Of a stretch of DNA of 64,000 nt, positions 38,539-47,136 are shown piece by piece. Location of the stretch: positions 1-64,000 of the forward strand of contig JAAUSE010000001.1 of the NCBI GenBank assembly GCA_012031925.1. Direction: 5' to 3'. The notes below the pieces were generated by a model. It was given only the letters and a program-made list of their open reading frames with translations, made no database searches and was not told the origin of the DNA. The stretch's first letter is position 1. Every line of letters starts with the position of its first letter. The stretch comes from Candidatus Altimarinota bacterium (GTDB lineage Bacteria; Patescibacteriota; JACMRA01). The translations under genes were made by a program, and so were the position numbers.

Positions 38539-39135
38539 TTAATCTATATTAATATACTCCATCAAATTCTTGAGGACTTCAATTGTCGCCATCACATCTC
38601 CTAGAGCTGTATGAGCTGGAAATTGACCAAGATTAAATTTATCTGCTAGACCACCATCTTTGGAAAGTGATGGGACTGGAAAAGGTATTGGTTGATTAAG
38701 CATATCAGCTTTCATATTGGCTGCAAGAACTATGACTTTGGTATCAACAAAAGCATTGGTAACAATTTCTTCAAATTGCTTTTCCATATTGACTGACATA
38801 AACATTGACTCAACAATAGCATAATCAAAAGGATAAAATTGAGCAACATACGTTGGTCTGTCTAAAGGAAAATACTTCTTGATAAATTTATAGAATTTTG
38901 TTGCAGATTCTTTGTAGGGCAAACCCTTTTGAATGCGATCCAAAGTAAAACCATTGATTTGTAAAGCATCTTGAGAGACTGGAGTATTTTTGGGGGGTTT
39001 TACATCATAATTGATTATGTCAAGGACTTCTAGGTTTTTATCAAGTACAGCAGCTCCTATTTCGATGAGACCATATTTTTGGGAATGAAGACCTGTGGAC
39101 TCTGTGTCAAGAACAACGTATTTTGGTTTTGGCAT
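38539..39135 (-). CDS. DEDDh 3'-5' exonuclease (DnaQ-like)
   Basis: This 198-residue protein has the DEDDh exonuclease motifs. Exo I is VLDTEST with Asp and Glu, Exo II is VAQFYPFDYAI with the Asp, and Exo III is AHTALGDV with His and Asp. The family includes the proofreading epsilon subunit of DNA polymerase III, RNase T and oligoribonucleases. Stand-alone proteins of this length in reduced genomes often serve as proofreading or repair nucleases, but the partner cannot be told here. The promoter TTGACC-17-GAATAA ends 6 bases before ATG, so the message is leaderless. Confidence 0.9.
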   Translation of the reverse strand: MPKPKYVVLDTESTGLHSQKYGLIEIGAAVLDKNLEVLDIINYDVKPPKNTPVSQDALQINGFTLDRIQKGLPYKESATKFYKFIKKYFPLDRPTYVAQFYPFDYAIVESMFMSVNMEKQFEEIVTNAFVDTKVIVLAANMKADMLNQPIPFPVPSLSKDGGLADKFNLGQFPAHTALGDVMATIEVLKNLMEYINID

Positions 39136-39206
39136 ATAAACTTATTCTTTAATTAGCTAAAATTGGTCAAGTTGACTAAAAAAGATTATTATTGTATTTT
39201 GGATAT
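39136..39206. promoter_or_regulatory. divergent promoters with adjacent -35 boxes
   Basis: Minus strand: TTGACC (plus 39165-39170), 17 bp, GAATAA (39142-39147), 6 bases, ATG 39135. Plus strand: TTGACT (39172-39177), 17 bp, TATTTT (39195-39200), 6 bases, ATG 39207. A single base pair separates the two -35 boxes, so two polymerases could hardly bind at once. Confidence 0.75.
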
Positions 39207-39818
39207 ATGAAAAAATATCAAAAGTTCATTTTAGGTGGGTTAATCGTATTAGTTTTGGTTACTTTAAGTGCTATTGTTTACACATTTTTACAGCAGAATA
39301 ACCAGAAAAGGGTTGAAGATAGCATGGCTGAAGTGGCAGCACTTCCTGACAGATCTATTGATGTTAATACATTTGATAAAGATTCTAATACCTCTAAAGA
39401 AATGATCATTGAAGAGCCAAATGATAGGATTTCTAATGGTAGTCAAAACCTTCCAACTTTACCAAATAAAATGGAACCAGAATCACAACCTGTTGTGCAA
39501 ATATTAAAATCTGGAAATTTTGAGTCAGTCAAAAACTACCAAACTAGTGGTGGTGTGGGACTTGAGCAAAATGGAGATAATTTCTCTATCAATCTTGCTG
39601 AGGATTTTAGTTTTAGTGGAGCTCCAGATCCTGTGATGTATTTGTGCAATGAAGCTAACCCGAGAAGTGTGGATGATTGCTTGATTCTTGGAGCCTTACA
39701 AAACAATTCTGGGGAGCAAGCTTGGGAAATTTCTGAAACTGAAGCTAATCAGTATAATAATGTAATTCTTTGGTGTCGAGCTTTTAATGTGCTTATGGGT
39801 ACTTCGAGTTTGAAATAA
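39207..39818 (+). CDS. membrane-anchored DM13-domain protein
   Basis: ATG 39207 is favoured over TTG 39192 because the -10 box ends 6 bases upstream and it begins a typical anchor (KFILGGLIVLVLVTLSAIVY). A Ser/Asn/Glu-rich linker follows (about 35-105), then a C-terminal DM13 domain (about 108-203) with GAPDPVMYLC, LGALQNNSGEQAWEI and the terminal VILWCRAFNVLMGTSSL. DM13 is an extracellular domain proposed to be redox-active through a conserved Cys, in the signature WC. Here it would sit outside the cell. It may belong to the same surface redox theme as the FMN-binding system. The electron partner is unknown. Confidence 0.82.
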   Translation: MKKYQKFILGGLIVLVLVTLSAIVYTFLQQNNQKRVEDSMAEVAALPDRSIDVNTFDKDSNTSKEMIIEEPNDRISNGSQNLPTLPNKMEPESQPVVQILKSGNFESVKNYQTSGGVGLEQNGDNFSINLAEDFSFSGAPDPVMYLCNEANPRSVDDCLILGALQNNSGEQAWEISETEANQYNNVILWCRAFNVLMGTSSLK

Positions 39819-39831
39819 ATTTTCAATTTGT

Positions 39832-40715
39832 TTAGTTTTTTTTGAGTTTGAAGTGGAGTAATTTTTTTATAGGAGTGAGGCAGACAGCTACAACAATTAA
39901 AATACCTCCAAGTAAGCTAGCTGTAGTTACCTGCTCGCCTCCAAGTGTCCAAGCAAAAACAGCTCCAAAGACAGTTGCAAGTGTAAGGATTAAGGATAAA
40001 GTAAAGGGCAATAAGTATTTTTGTGTAATATTCATTACTGTGAAGACTCCTAATGTTGGGATCAAAACGAGATATGACAAAGATAGGATGGATGAAAAAT
40101 CCCCTACCCCAAAAGATCTTCTTTGAAACAAAATCAAAATCGTTGAGAAAATTGCTACAGTTACAAATTGCTGAAAGGCATTTACTAAAGAGTTGATTTT
40201 TTGTACTCTGACTTGAGAATCAACTATTGTATTATAAAATGCATAGGCTAAGGCTGCTAAGAGTGAAAGGATATCTCCAAAATTTATTTTTGTAAACCTC
40301 CAGTTATCACCCAAAGCCCAAGGATACTCAAAAAAAGCTCAAGAATTTTGAGTCTGGACAGTTTCTCTGATTGCAAAAAAGCAGATATAATTGGAACAAA
40401 TATAATAAAAAGTCCAGTTAAAAAACTAGAATTAGAAGCTGTAGTGAATTCCAGTCCAATATTTTGAAGAACCATAAATAACCAAAGAAACAAACCACTG
40501 ATCATCCCATCAAGCCAATTATCAAAGAGATTATTTTTTTTGATTATCAAAAATAGGCCCAAAAAAACCGAGGCCCAAAAAAATCTGTATAAAGCTATTG
40601 CTACTGGGTCAACACTACTAATTAGATCTCGAATCACAAAATAAGTGGTCCCAGAAAAAACCATAGAGAATGTCAGCAAAGCTACTGAAATATTTTGTTT
40701 TTGTGTTTGTGTCAT
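39832..40715 (-). CDS. EamA/DMT-family transporter
   Basis: Ten predicted membrane helices in two EamA halves. As given it is split into 40284-40715 and 39832-40314. Adding one A on the minus strand to the A5 run (plus T5 at 40287-40291) restores GLQKINFGDILSLLAALAYAF, a normal junction between the two EamA repeats, and gives 294 residues, the usual length. The family exports small metabolites or amino acids, and substrate cannot be inferred. A TTTACA-17-TATAAT promoter lies 11 bases before ATG. Its 3' end nearly touches the convergent DM13 gene. Confidence 0.85.
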
Positions 40716-40813
40716 TCTTATTAAGAATTATATGCTATTTAGTTGCTTATGTAAAGTCTTGACAATTTAAAAATATTCTAATATTTCAGGATTTGAGTTT
40801 GTTGAGGAAAGAG

Positions 40814-41449
40814 ATGGAGAATCAAAATAATATACGTACCAAACTTGGTAGAAGCGCGTTTAGAGAAAAGATAGTAATACATAGTTGTTTGGGTATTGCT
40901 GGATATTTATTATTTGATGATATTAATAATATATTTGATACTAGAAAATTTCTGTTTCAACATTTGTTATATAAACATATATTAAAGTCTTACGAATATC
41001 CACGAGAAAGGTTATTATATTTGATTGAGTTGTTGCATATTTATTACAAATTAGATAGTTATGTAGGAATATTTGATAGTAGCTTAGAAGAAATAGTCTA
41101 TGTTTATGGGAATTTAAGATTATCAAAAGTCCCGACAGAATTGGAAATTTTACAAAAGATATTTAAAAAGCTCAAACGAAATAAAATCTCAAAACCGATA
41201 TTGCATATTTATATCCAAGTCAAAAAGTATAATCTTTATAATCTTTTAATTAAAAATGGTATTGATGTTGAGATAATTGGTGATGAATTTATAGATAATT
41301 ATAATCAAGTTATGGATGATTTTTGCAATACAAAAATTGATACTAATAAATATTTGATGGTTAATTACTCTGATTTGTTTGATACTTATAGTAAACAATT
41401 AATTTTGTTGGAAATAAAAAACAAACTGAAAAAATATAAGATTCAATAA
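40814..41449 (+). CDS. hypothetical Lys/Tyr-rich protein
   Basis: About 211 residues, predicted mostly helical, very rich in Lys, Ile, Leu, Tyr and Asn. No family is recognised. TTGACA (40759-40764), 17 bp, TATTTC lies upstream. Two starts compete. TTG 40793 is 5 bases after the -10 box. ATG 40814 is preceded by GAGG with good spacing, and I prefer the latter. A terminator follows. Base composition is slightly more AT-rich than neighbours. Confidence 0.6.
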   Translation: MENQNNIRTKLGRSAFREKIVIHSCLGIAGYLLFDDINNIFDTRKFLFQHLLYKHILKSYEYPRERLLYLIELLHIYYKLDSYVGIFDSSLEEIVYVYGNLRLSKVPTELEILQKIFKKLKRNKISKPILHIYIQVKKYNLYNLLIKNGIDVEIIGDEFIDNYNQVMDDFCNTKIDTNKYLMVNYSDLFDTYSKQLILLEIKNKLKKYKIQ

Positions 41450-41460
41450 TGATTTGAATA

Positions 41461-41484
41461 ATCCAGCTGTGACTGGATATTTTT
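41461..41484 (+). terminator. intrinsic terminator
   Basis: ATCCAG (41461-41466) pairs with CTGGAT (41473-41478), with a T-run after it. Confidence 0.8.
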
Positions 41485-41570
41485 TCCTTTTATTAGGGTT
41501 ATTGGCTTTTTTGGTAGTTTTGGCTTGACAAAATATATTGATTTTGTTAGCAGAAGTTCAAATTTTCCTA

Positions 41571-43800
41571 ATGGCTAAATTAATCCAAATTCTTTTGGCA
41601 AACATATTTTTGTTTGTTGCAGTTATTTTCTTTCCTATTAATACATATGCAGAGGGTGATTTGTATATCTCAGAAGTTGGGTTTATGGGAAGTTCATTTG
41701 GAGGTGGACACGATAAGTGGGTAGAGATTTTTAACCCTACTCAAAACACAATTGACTTGTCTGAATATTCTTTGATCGTTGGTAAGGATTCTCAGGAGAT
41801 TGAAATTAAGGGCTCTATTCAATCTAACGAGGCTTCGATAATAAGCACAAACAGAAAGAGTACTGACTCAATATTCAATTATACTTCTAGAACCAATCAA
41901 ATTGTAAGTTGGAACCCAATGAGTTTTTTGAGCAATACCACAACTGATAAACACATCACTCTTAGGCTGCAAAAAACGATTACAGTATTTCTAATATTAT
42001 TTTTGATGGTATTTTTGTGGAGAACTCTTTAAATCATTTTGCAAATAACAAAGGTTCTATTGAATGTGATGCTGGAGGTTATTGTTGGAATAGTAATCAT
42101 CTTTTTTGGGAAGGAAATTACGGAACCCCAGGACTAGTGCCATATCATATTGTACAGAAGCTAGAGGAAATTGTCCCTGTTGCTGAAGTTATTGAAATTG
42201 TGGAACCTGCTCCTAATGTGGAATTGCTTCTAGAAACCAGCGGGCAACCAGTTTTGGAAAACAAAATTCAAAGTGAGTTTCAACTACAACCAATTGCTCA
42301 AAATGGTGAGGTTTTGGAAAAAACAATAAACACACAACCGATTAGCCAAACCAAAATAGAAGAGATGGTAACTGAACCAGTGTTGGAGACAGATTTAATT
42401 TCACCAACCGAGACTAGCTTAGCATCTTTGCCAACTTTATCAACAGAAATGGTTGTTAATGAGGTTTTAGTTACTACAGATCCAATAGAAAATAATTGGG
42501 AAATAGAACAATTTTTGGATTTGGCTACCCCTATTGAAAGGATCAACTCAGTTAATAAGCCAGTCATCGAAGGGATAAATTCTGGCCAAAACTCACTTTT
42601 GAGTGAAGTTGAATTTGATAAGCCTGCTTTGGAATTATCACAAACCCAGCTATTTAAGGAGGTTCTTGAGCAGCCATTAATAACTTTTGAAGATGCTGTT
42701 GATACTATAGAGATTCAAATGCAGTATGAATTAACTGATAATCACACCTATAATGATTTTATAGAAAATAAGATTGAGTTAGATAATGAAGTTAATCTTG
42801 CTCAAAAAGAAACTACCCTAAAAAACCTAGAAAAACTTATTGGAATTAAAGAGGTTAAAGTTGATTATGTATCTCAGTTTGGTCATCTTGAAGTCTTTGG
42901 GACAGACATTGTTAATACAAACCCTGAGGAAACTAACTATTACGAACTTGTTGAAGGATTTCAATTACAGAATGAAAGTCACAATTTTGTTGATGAGCTT
43001 GCTCCAATTTTGCTTGATGTTGATTATTTGGAATATTTAATTGATAACACTTTTTATGCAGAACAAAGTGAACCCTATATCGAAGTAAGTCAAAATGAAT
43101 TACACAACTTAGAAGAGTCTTCTAGTGAAGTAAATTTCAACTCAGCCCAAGAAACAGAATTTATTGAGTCAATTGAGGAGGGTATTATGGATAAGGAGGT
43201 ATTGTTTGAATCTATGTTGGAGACAAATTTAGTGAATTCTTTTGAAGAAGAGGGTGGGTTTTTAGATTTGGTTTTTGAACCTGTTTTGGATTTGATGACT
43301 TATCAAAAGTTTGCTGAGGATGTCTTAATTACAGAATTTCAAACTGACCTAGATTTGGATAATACTACAGAATTTAGTGCTTCAAAACCACATCAAGTTG
43401 TTACCAAAAGTATTCAATTAGATGGGGTCAAAAATTCAATTCTATCAACAAATAATACTCACGCAATTGAGTTCAATGAACCAATTACAAATATCAATAT
43501 TGTTGAAGTTGCCCATAATCTCATTAATAAAAACCATTCTGCGAGTTACAGTGTTGTTTCTGAATATTCTAACTTACTGGATCTTGAAGATATTTCTGAA
43601 AATAGTATTAACAATTATCAAACACACAACTTGTTTGTCCAACCTTCTCAATTAGGTAGCGATTATAATGATTTTCTTTTGGAACATATTAATCCAATTG
43701 ATTATGCTGACTTGGTATTACTTTTGATGACAGCTTTACATTATGAGTTCATTAGGTTTTCAAAAGATTCTGTTATTTTCTTAAACTTTACCAAAAGTAA
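41571..43800 (+). CDS. secreted lamin-tail-domain protein with long acidic region and C-terminal membrane segment
   Basis: ATG 41571 starts a signal peptide (IFLFVAVIFFPINTYA), and TTGACA lies at 41525-41530. Residues about 28-160 form a lamin-tail domain (LYISEVGFMGSSF, WVEIFNPTQNTIDLSEYSL). One A added to A6 at 41971-41976 restores this domain across the frame break (LRLQKNDYSISNIIFDG). A very long Glu/Leu/Asn-rich, acidic, repeat-poor region follows. As given the frame runs to 43978 over an opposing small gene. One T added at 43757-43760 instead gives a membrane helix, a Lys/Arg tail (FFKRFCYFLKLYQK) and TAA at 43798-43800, right before a terminator (743 aa). The lamin-tail fold often binds surfaces or nucleic acid outside bacteria. 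Confidence 0.75.
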
Positions 43801-43824
43801 GACCCATTATATTATAACGGGTCT
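43800..43824. terminator. bidirectional hairpin terminator
   Basis: AGACCC (43800-43805) pairs with GGGTCT (43819-43824). It sits between the repaired stop of the lamin-tail gene and the stop of the small convergent gene, which supports both gene ends. Confidence 0.7.
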
Positions 43825-43832
43825 ATATTTAA

Positions 43833-43952
43833 TTAATCAACTTTTTCTTTATCTTGATCATGAAGATCATGAATTGGAGCATTTCTTGAATCAAAAGAGA
43901 TCCAAGAATTTAATAATACTGCCCAAAACAAAAGCCATCCAAAAGCTGTCAT
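43833..43952 (-). CDS. very small membrane protein
   Basis: A 39-residue frame from ATG 43952 with one hydrophobic segment (FGWLLFWAVLLNSWI) and a His/Asp-rich tail (HDLHDQDKEKVD). GAGGAAG lies 6 bases before ATG. TTGACA-17-TAAATT on the minus strand forms a house-style promoter, and the terminator at 43800-43824 follows. These four signals together make it credible despite its size. Function unknown. Confidence 0.55.
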   Translation of the reverse strand: MTAFGWLLFWAVLLNSWISFDSRNAPIHDLHDQDKEKVD

Positions 43953-43974
43953 ATATCTTCCTCTTTTTTAGATA

Positions 43975-44041
43975 TTAGTATTAATTTACCATATTAATCA
44001 CTTCTTGTCAAGTTGACAAAAATAATTTATTGTGTTAAAAA
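43975..44041. promoter_or_regulatory. divergent promoters with overlapping-range -35 boxes
   Basis: TGTCAA (44006-44011, minus -35) and TTGACA (44013-44018, plus -35) are one base apart. The plus -10 is TAAAAA (44036-44041) and the minus -10 is TAAATT 17 bp away. They serve the small membrane protein gene and the prolyl oligopeptidase gene. Confidence 0.6.
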
Positions 44042-44064
44042 ACTTTAGTTTTGAGGAAAAATCG

Positions 44065-46094
44065 ATGGAAAAAGTCATATTGAATTTTTTGATGTATGGA
44101 GTGGTTTTTTTGTTCCAATTCAAACTTTGGCACAGACAATTTACCCAACCACACCAGAAGTTAAACATAATGATCAAGTTGGTAATACCAAAATTAATGA
44201 TGATTATAATTGGATGGAAAATTTTGAGAATCAAAAAAAATTGAATCAATTACTGGAAAAACAAAATGAGTTTTATGAAGCTTATTTTGCCAATTACGAG
44301 CCAGAATTACGAACTAAAATTATCGAAGATTTAGCTAAATATGATACTAGAGTTAAACAACCAGAGTCATATCTAGACAAGCTTGAAGATGATCATTTAT
44401 TTGATGGTAAAGTATACAAATTCAGCTACAACTTTGATTCCAAAGGAATAACTGCGACCAAAAAATACGGTTCCCCTACTTCTCCTTATGTAGTTTACAC
44501 TCTAAAATTTTATAACACTGATTATTCTGAGGTTTTGATATACAATACCAAAGAAAGATTGTTTTTGAAAATAGCAGGTGTAAGACTAAGTGATGTTCAA
44601 GTTATTGATCAAGGTGTATTTTACTCCAAAATTGATAATATTAACTCATTTGAGGAACATTTGAAAAAGTTTTCAACCAACAAAATAATGTTTCATAAGT
44701 TTGAGTCGAGTTTGTCAGAAGACCAGATTGTTATTGAGAATGAAGGAAATTCTTATGCTAGTCTTTACAAAGTAGAAGTAGATGGAAAAAATGTTTTTGC
44801 TGAGATAAAAAAAACCTCAGGAAATAAAATTGTGAGTACTTTGATAAGATTATATTATGAAACTGGTAAGGTTAAAAGTCAGGTTATCTTTGATAATAAA
44901 GAAGAACTTTATTGGTTGAGTTCTAGGAGTGGCAAGGTTATTTATAAATCACCCGAACTTTCTGATAACTTCAGCATATTCATGGTAAACTCTTCTGATT
45001 ATAGTTTTAAGCAAATAATTAAAGGGTCATCAAAAACTATTGATGACGCAATACTAATTGATGACTATATTGTCGTTAGTTATTTGGACGAGCTGGATTC
45101 ATTTGTTATGGTATATGATATTAAGGGCCAGCTGCTAGATAAAATTGATTTGCCAGGAGTTGGAAGATTCACATTAACTCCTCTAGATGGTAAACAATTT
45201 GAATTTGAGTGGTATAGTCCAAAATTACCCCCAACTAAGTACATTTATGATTTTAATTCAAAGAAAGAAGTAAAGTATACACACATAAGTACTAAAAAGT
45301 TTGGAAACTACAAACCTTATGATTATAGGCATAAGATCCTAAAGTATCAGTCCAAGGGTAAAGAATATTCTATGTTATTGGTTTACAACTCCAAAACTGA
45401 TATGAGCAAACCAAATAATATTTATATTACTGCTTATGGTGGTTTTGGGAAACCCACTGAGTTGGCTTTTTCAATCTTCAGATCATATTTGACTGATCAA
45501 GGTGTGGTTCTTGCATACCCTATTATTAGTGGAGCAATGGACTCTACTTACTCTCAGTATCTCAGTAGTGTTGGAATTAATCGTAAACTTGCTTCTGATA
45601 ATTTTAATGATTCAATAAAATACCTAATTGATAATGGGTATACTGAAAAAGGCAAAGTCATAAGCATTGGATATTCTAATGGTGGCTTATTGGTTGCTAA
45701 TGCAGCTATAGATGAGCCGGAGTACTATAAAGCTGTAATTTCCAAAGTAGGGCCTCAGGATTTGATTAGTTATCAAAATGGTACTTTTGGTAGACTTTGG
45801 ACTAGAGAATACGCTGACCCAACAGTTGAAGAAAACATCCCTAAGATTTTAGGATATTCTCCATATCACAAAATAAAAAAAGATGTGGAGTATCCAAAAT
45901 TCTATATTGAAACTTCCAAAAAAGATGATAGAGTAGCTCCTTGGCACAGTGCTAAGTTGGCTGGAAAGCTTCAAAAATACAAAAATGATAGTATTTTATT
46001 GTTTACTAGAGATGAGTCTGGACACGGTAATATCTCAACCTTTGATAAAGGTATTATCGACAAATTACTCTTTATTCTAAAGAATTTTGAATGA
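44065..46094 (+). CDS. exported prolyl oligopeptidase (S9A family)
   Basis: ATG 44065, preceded by GAGG, begins a signal peptide whose frame is broken in the T7 run at 44105-44111. One added T gives GVVFFVPIQTLAQTIYPTTP and links to the long frame (676 residues in all). The protein has the S9A architecture: an N-terminal segment (DDYNWMENFEN), a seven-bladed propeller (about 80-420) and an alpha/beta hydrolase. Catalytic residues are Ser in GYSNGGLL (family GGSNGG), Asp in KKDDRVAP and His in SGHGN. These enzymes cut short peptides after Pro, and an exported form would process peptides scavenged from a host or neighbours. A clear terminator follows. Confidence 0.9.
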
Positions 46095-46101
46095 GAATAA
46101 T

Positions 46102-46129
46102 AGCAGGATTTAATTTTCCTGCTTTTTTT
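46102..46129 (+). terminator. intrinsic terminator
   Basis: AGCAGGA (46102-46108) and TCCTGCT (46116-46122) form a 7-bp stem followed by a T-run. Confidence 0.88.
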
Positions 46130-46216
46130 GATTATATATTAATATTGGTGAGATTTGATAACTTGTGTTGACATTTTTTTAGCTATCAATTAGTTTGCTT
46201 ATATAACAATTAATTT

Positions 46217-46588
46217 ATGCTTCAAGGAATTAAGAACACAGCTAATATGATGAATCAGGCTCGCAAAGCCAAAGCTCAGCAAGATAAGCTATCCAAACTG
46301 CTTTCTTCAATACAAGTCTCTGGGATTAGCAAAAATGGTAAAGTTACAGTTACAATTACTGGAGAACAGAAAATTGTGGATATTAAGATTGATCCTACCT
46401 TGATTGAGTTTGTGTATGAAAATTTTACCTCACAAAACAAAGAAGACACGATGTTAGCAAAGTCAATTATTGAATCTACAGAGGATGCAATTAGTAAAGT
46501 ACAAGGTGAGGTTGTCAAAAAGATGCAAGAAACAGGATCAATTGATGATCTCATGGGAATGTTAAGTGCTGCTTCAGGAGGAAAATAG
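46217..46588 (+). CDS. YbaB/EbfC nucleoid-associated protein
   Basis: This is a 123-residue dimeric DNA-binding protein of the YbaB/EbfC family, normally encoded near dnaX/recR. An N-terminal helix (about 5-32, Gln/Lys/Ala-rich) leads to the beta-strands VTVTITGEQKIVDIKIDPT, followed by two helices and a Gly/Ser tail ending ASGGK. The family compacts the nucleoid or tunes local expression. Here dnaX and recR are not adjacent. A TTGACA box lies about 50 bases upstream. Confidence 0.9.
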   Translation: MLQGIKNTANMMNQARKAKAQQDKLSKLLSSIQVSGISKNGKVTVTITGEQKIVDIKIDPTLIEFVYENFTSQNKEDTMLAKSIIESTEDAISKVQGEVVKKMQETGSIDDLMGMLSAASGGK

Positions 46589-46631
46589 ATATAACTAGAA
46601 CTTAACTTTAAAACCCTGTGCCAATTTTAGT

Positions 46632-46667
46632 TTGACCTTGTCTCTATTATGGGATATACTTTTGTGT
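46632..46667 (+). promoter_or_regulatory. leaderless promoter of the next gene
   Basis: TTGACC (46632-46637), 17 bp, TATACT (46655-46660), 7 bases, ATG 46668. A clear example of the window's leaderless pattern. It also shows why the TTG at 46632 is a -35 box, not a start codon. Confidence 0.75.
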
Positions 46668-47063
46668 ATGTCACCATTTGGAATGGAAAAAATATTTAGC
46701 AAAAATAAAATAGAGCAAGAAAATCTTTTTGATAAAGATGAAGTTGTGGTGTTGGTAAAGTTTTTGGGAAACTCTGGTCTTCGAGAATTAAAAAATTTTA
46801 TTCAAAGCAATGAAGACACAATATTAATGAATAGTTACAACCCTAAAAAAATTCACTTACTTAATGAAATTGAATATACTTTATTGGAAGAAGATGCTGA
46901 CTTGAATGAGATTGATTCACCAAAAACTAAAGAGGATATAGTAATTACTGCTAATTTTATTAAAATTATGAGAAAACATAATCTTGATGTATTATATTAC
47001 GACTCTGGAATGGGGAGTCATGAGATCTTAACAATCACAAAAAATACTAAAGCTCTTTCTTAA
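46668..47063 (+). CDS. hypothetical protein
   Basis: ATG 46668 is fixed by the promoter spacing. The 131-residue product is acidic and mixed alpha/beta (VVVLVKFLGNSGLRELKNFI, LDVLYYDSGMGSHEIL). No signal peptide, no membrane segment, no recognised family. Confidence 0.6.
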   Translation: MSPFGMEKIFSKNKIEQENLFDKDEVVVLVKFLGNSGLRELKNFIQSNEDTILMNSYNPKKIHLLNEIEYTLLEEDADLNEIDSPKTKEDIVITANFIKIMRKHNLDVLYYDSGMGSHEILTITKNTKALS

Positions 47064-47136
47064 TAAGTTAACTCATATAATATTTCATTAGCTTTCTAAG
47101 ATTTTGGAAGGTTTGTTTTTTATAAACAACTAAAAC

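Noticed and set aside
46632-46634. TTG 46632 as start codon
   Set aside because: It is the TTG of a TTGACC -35 box with correctly spaced TATACT and an ATG 7 bases after it. The same argument rejects TTG 39192, which sits within 3 bases of a -10 box, and TTG 52796 and TTG 10958, which are -35 boxes.
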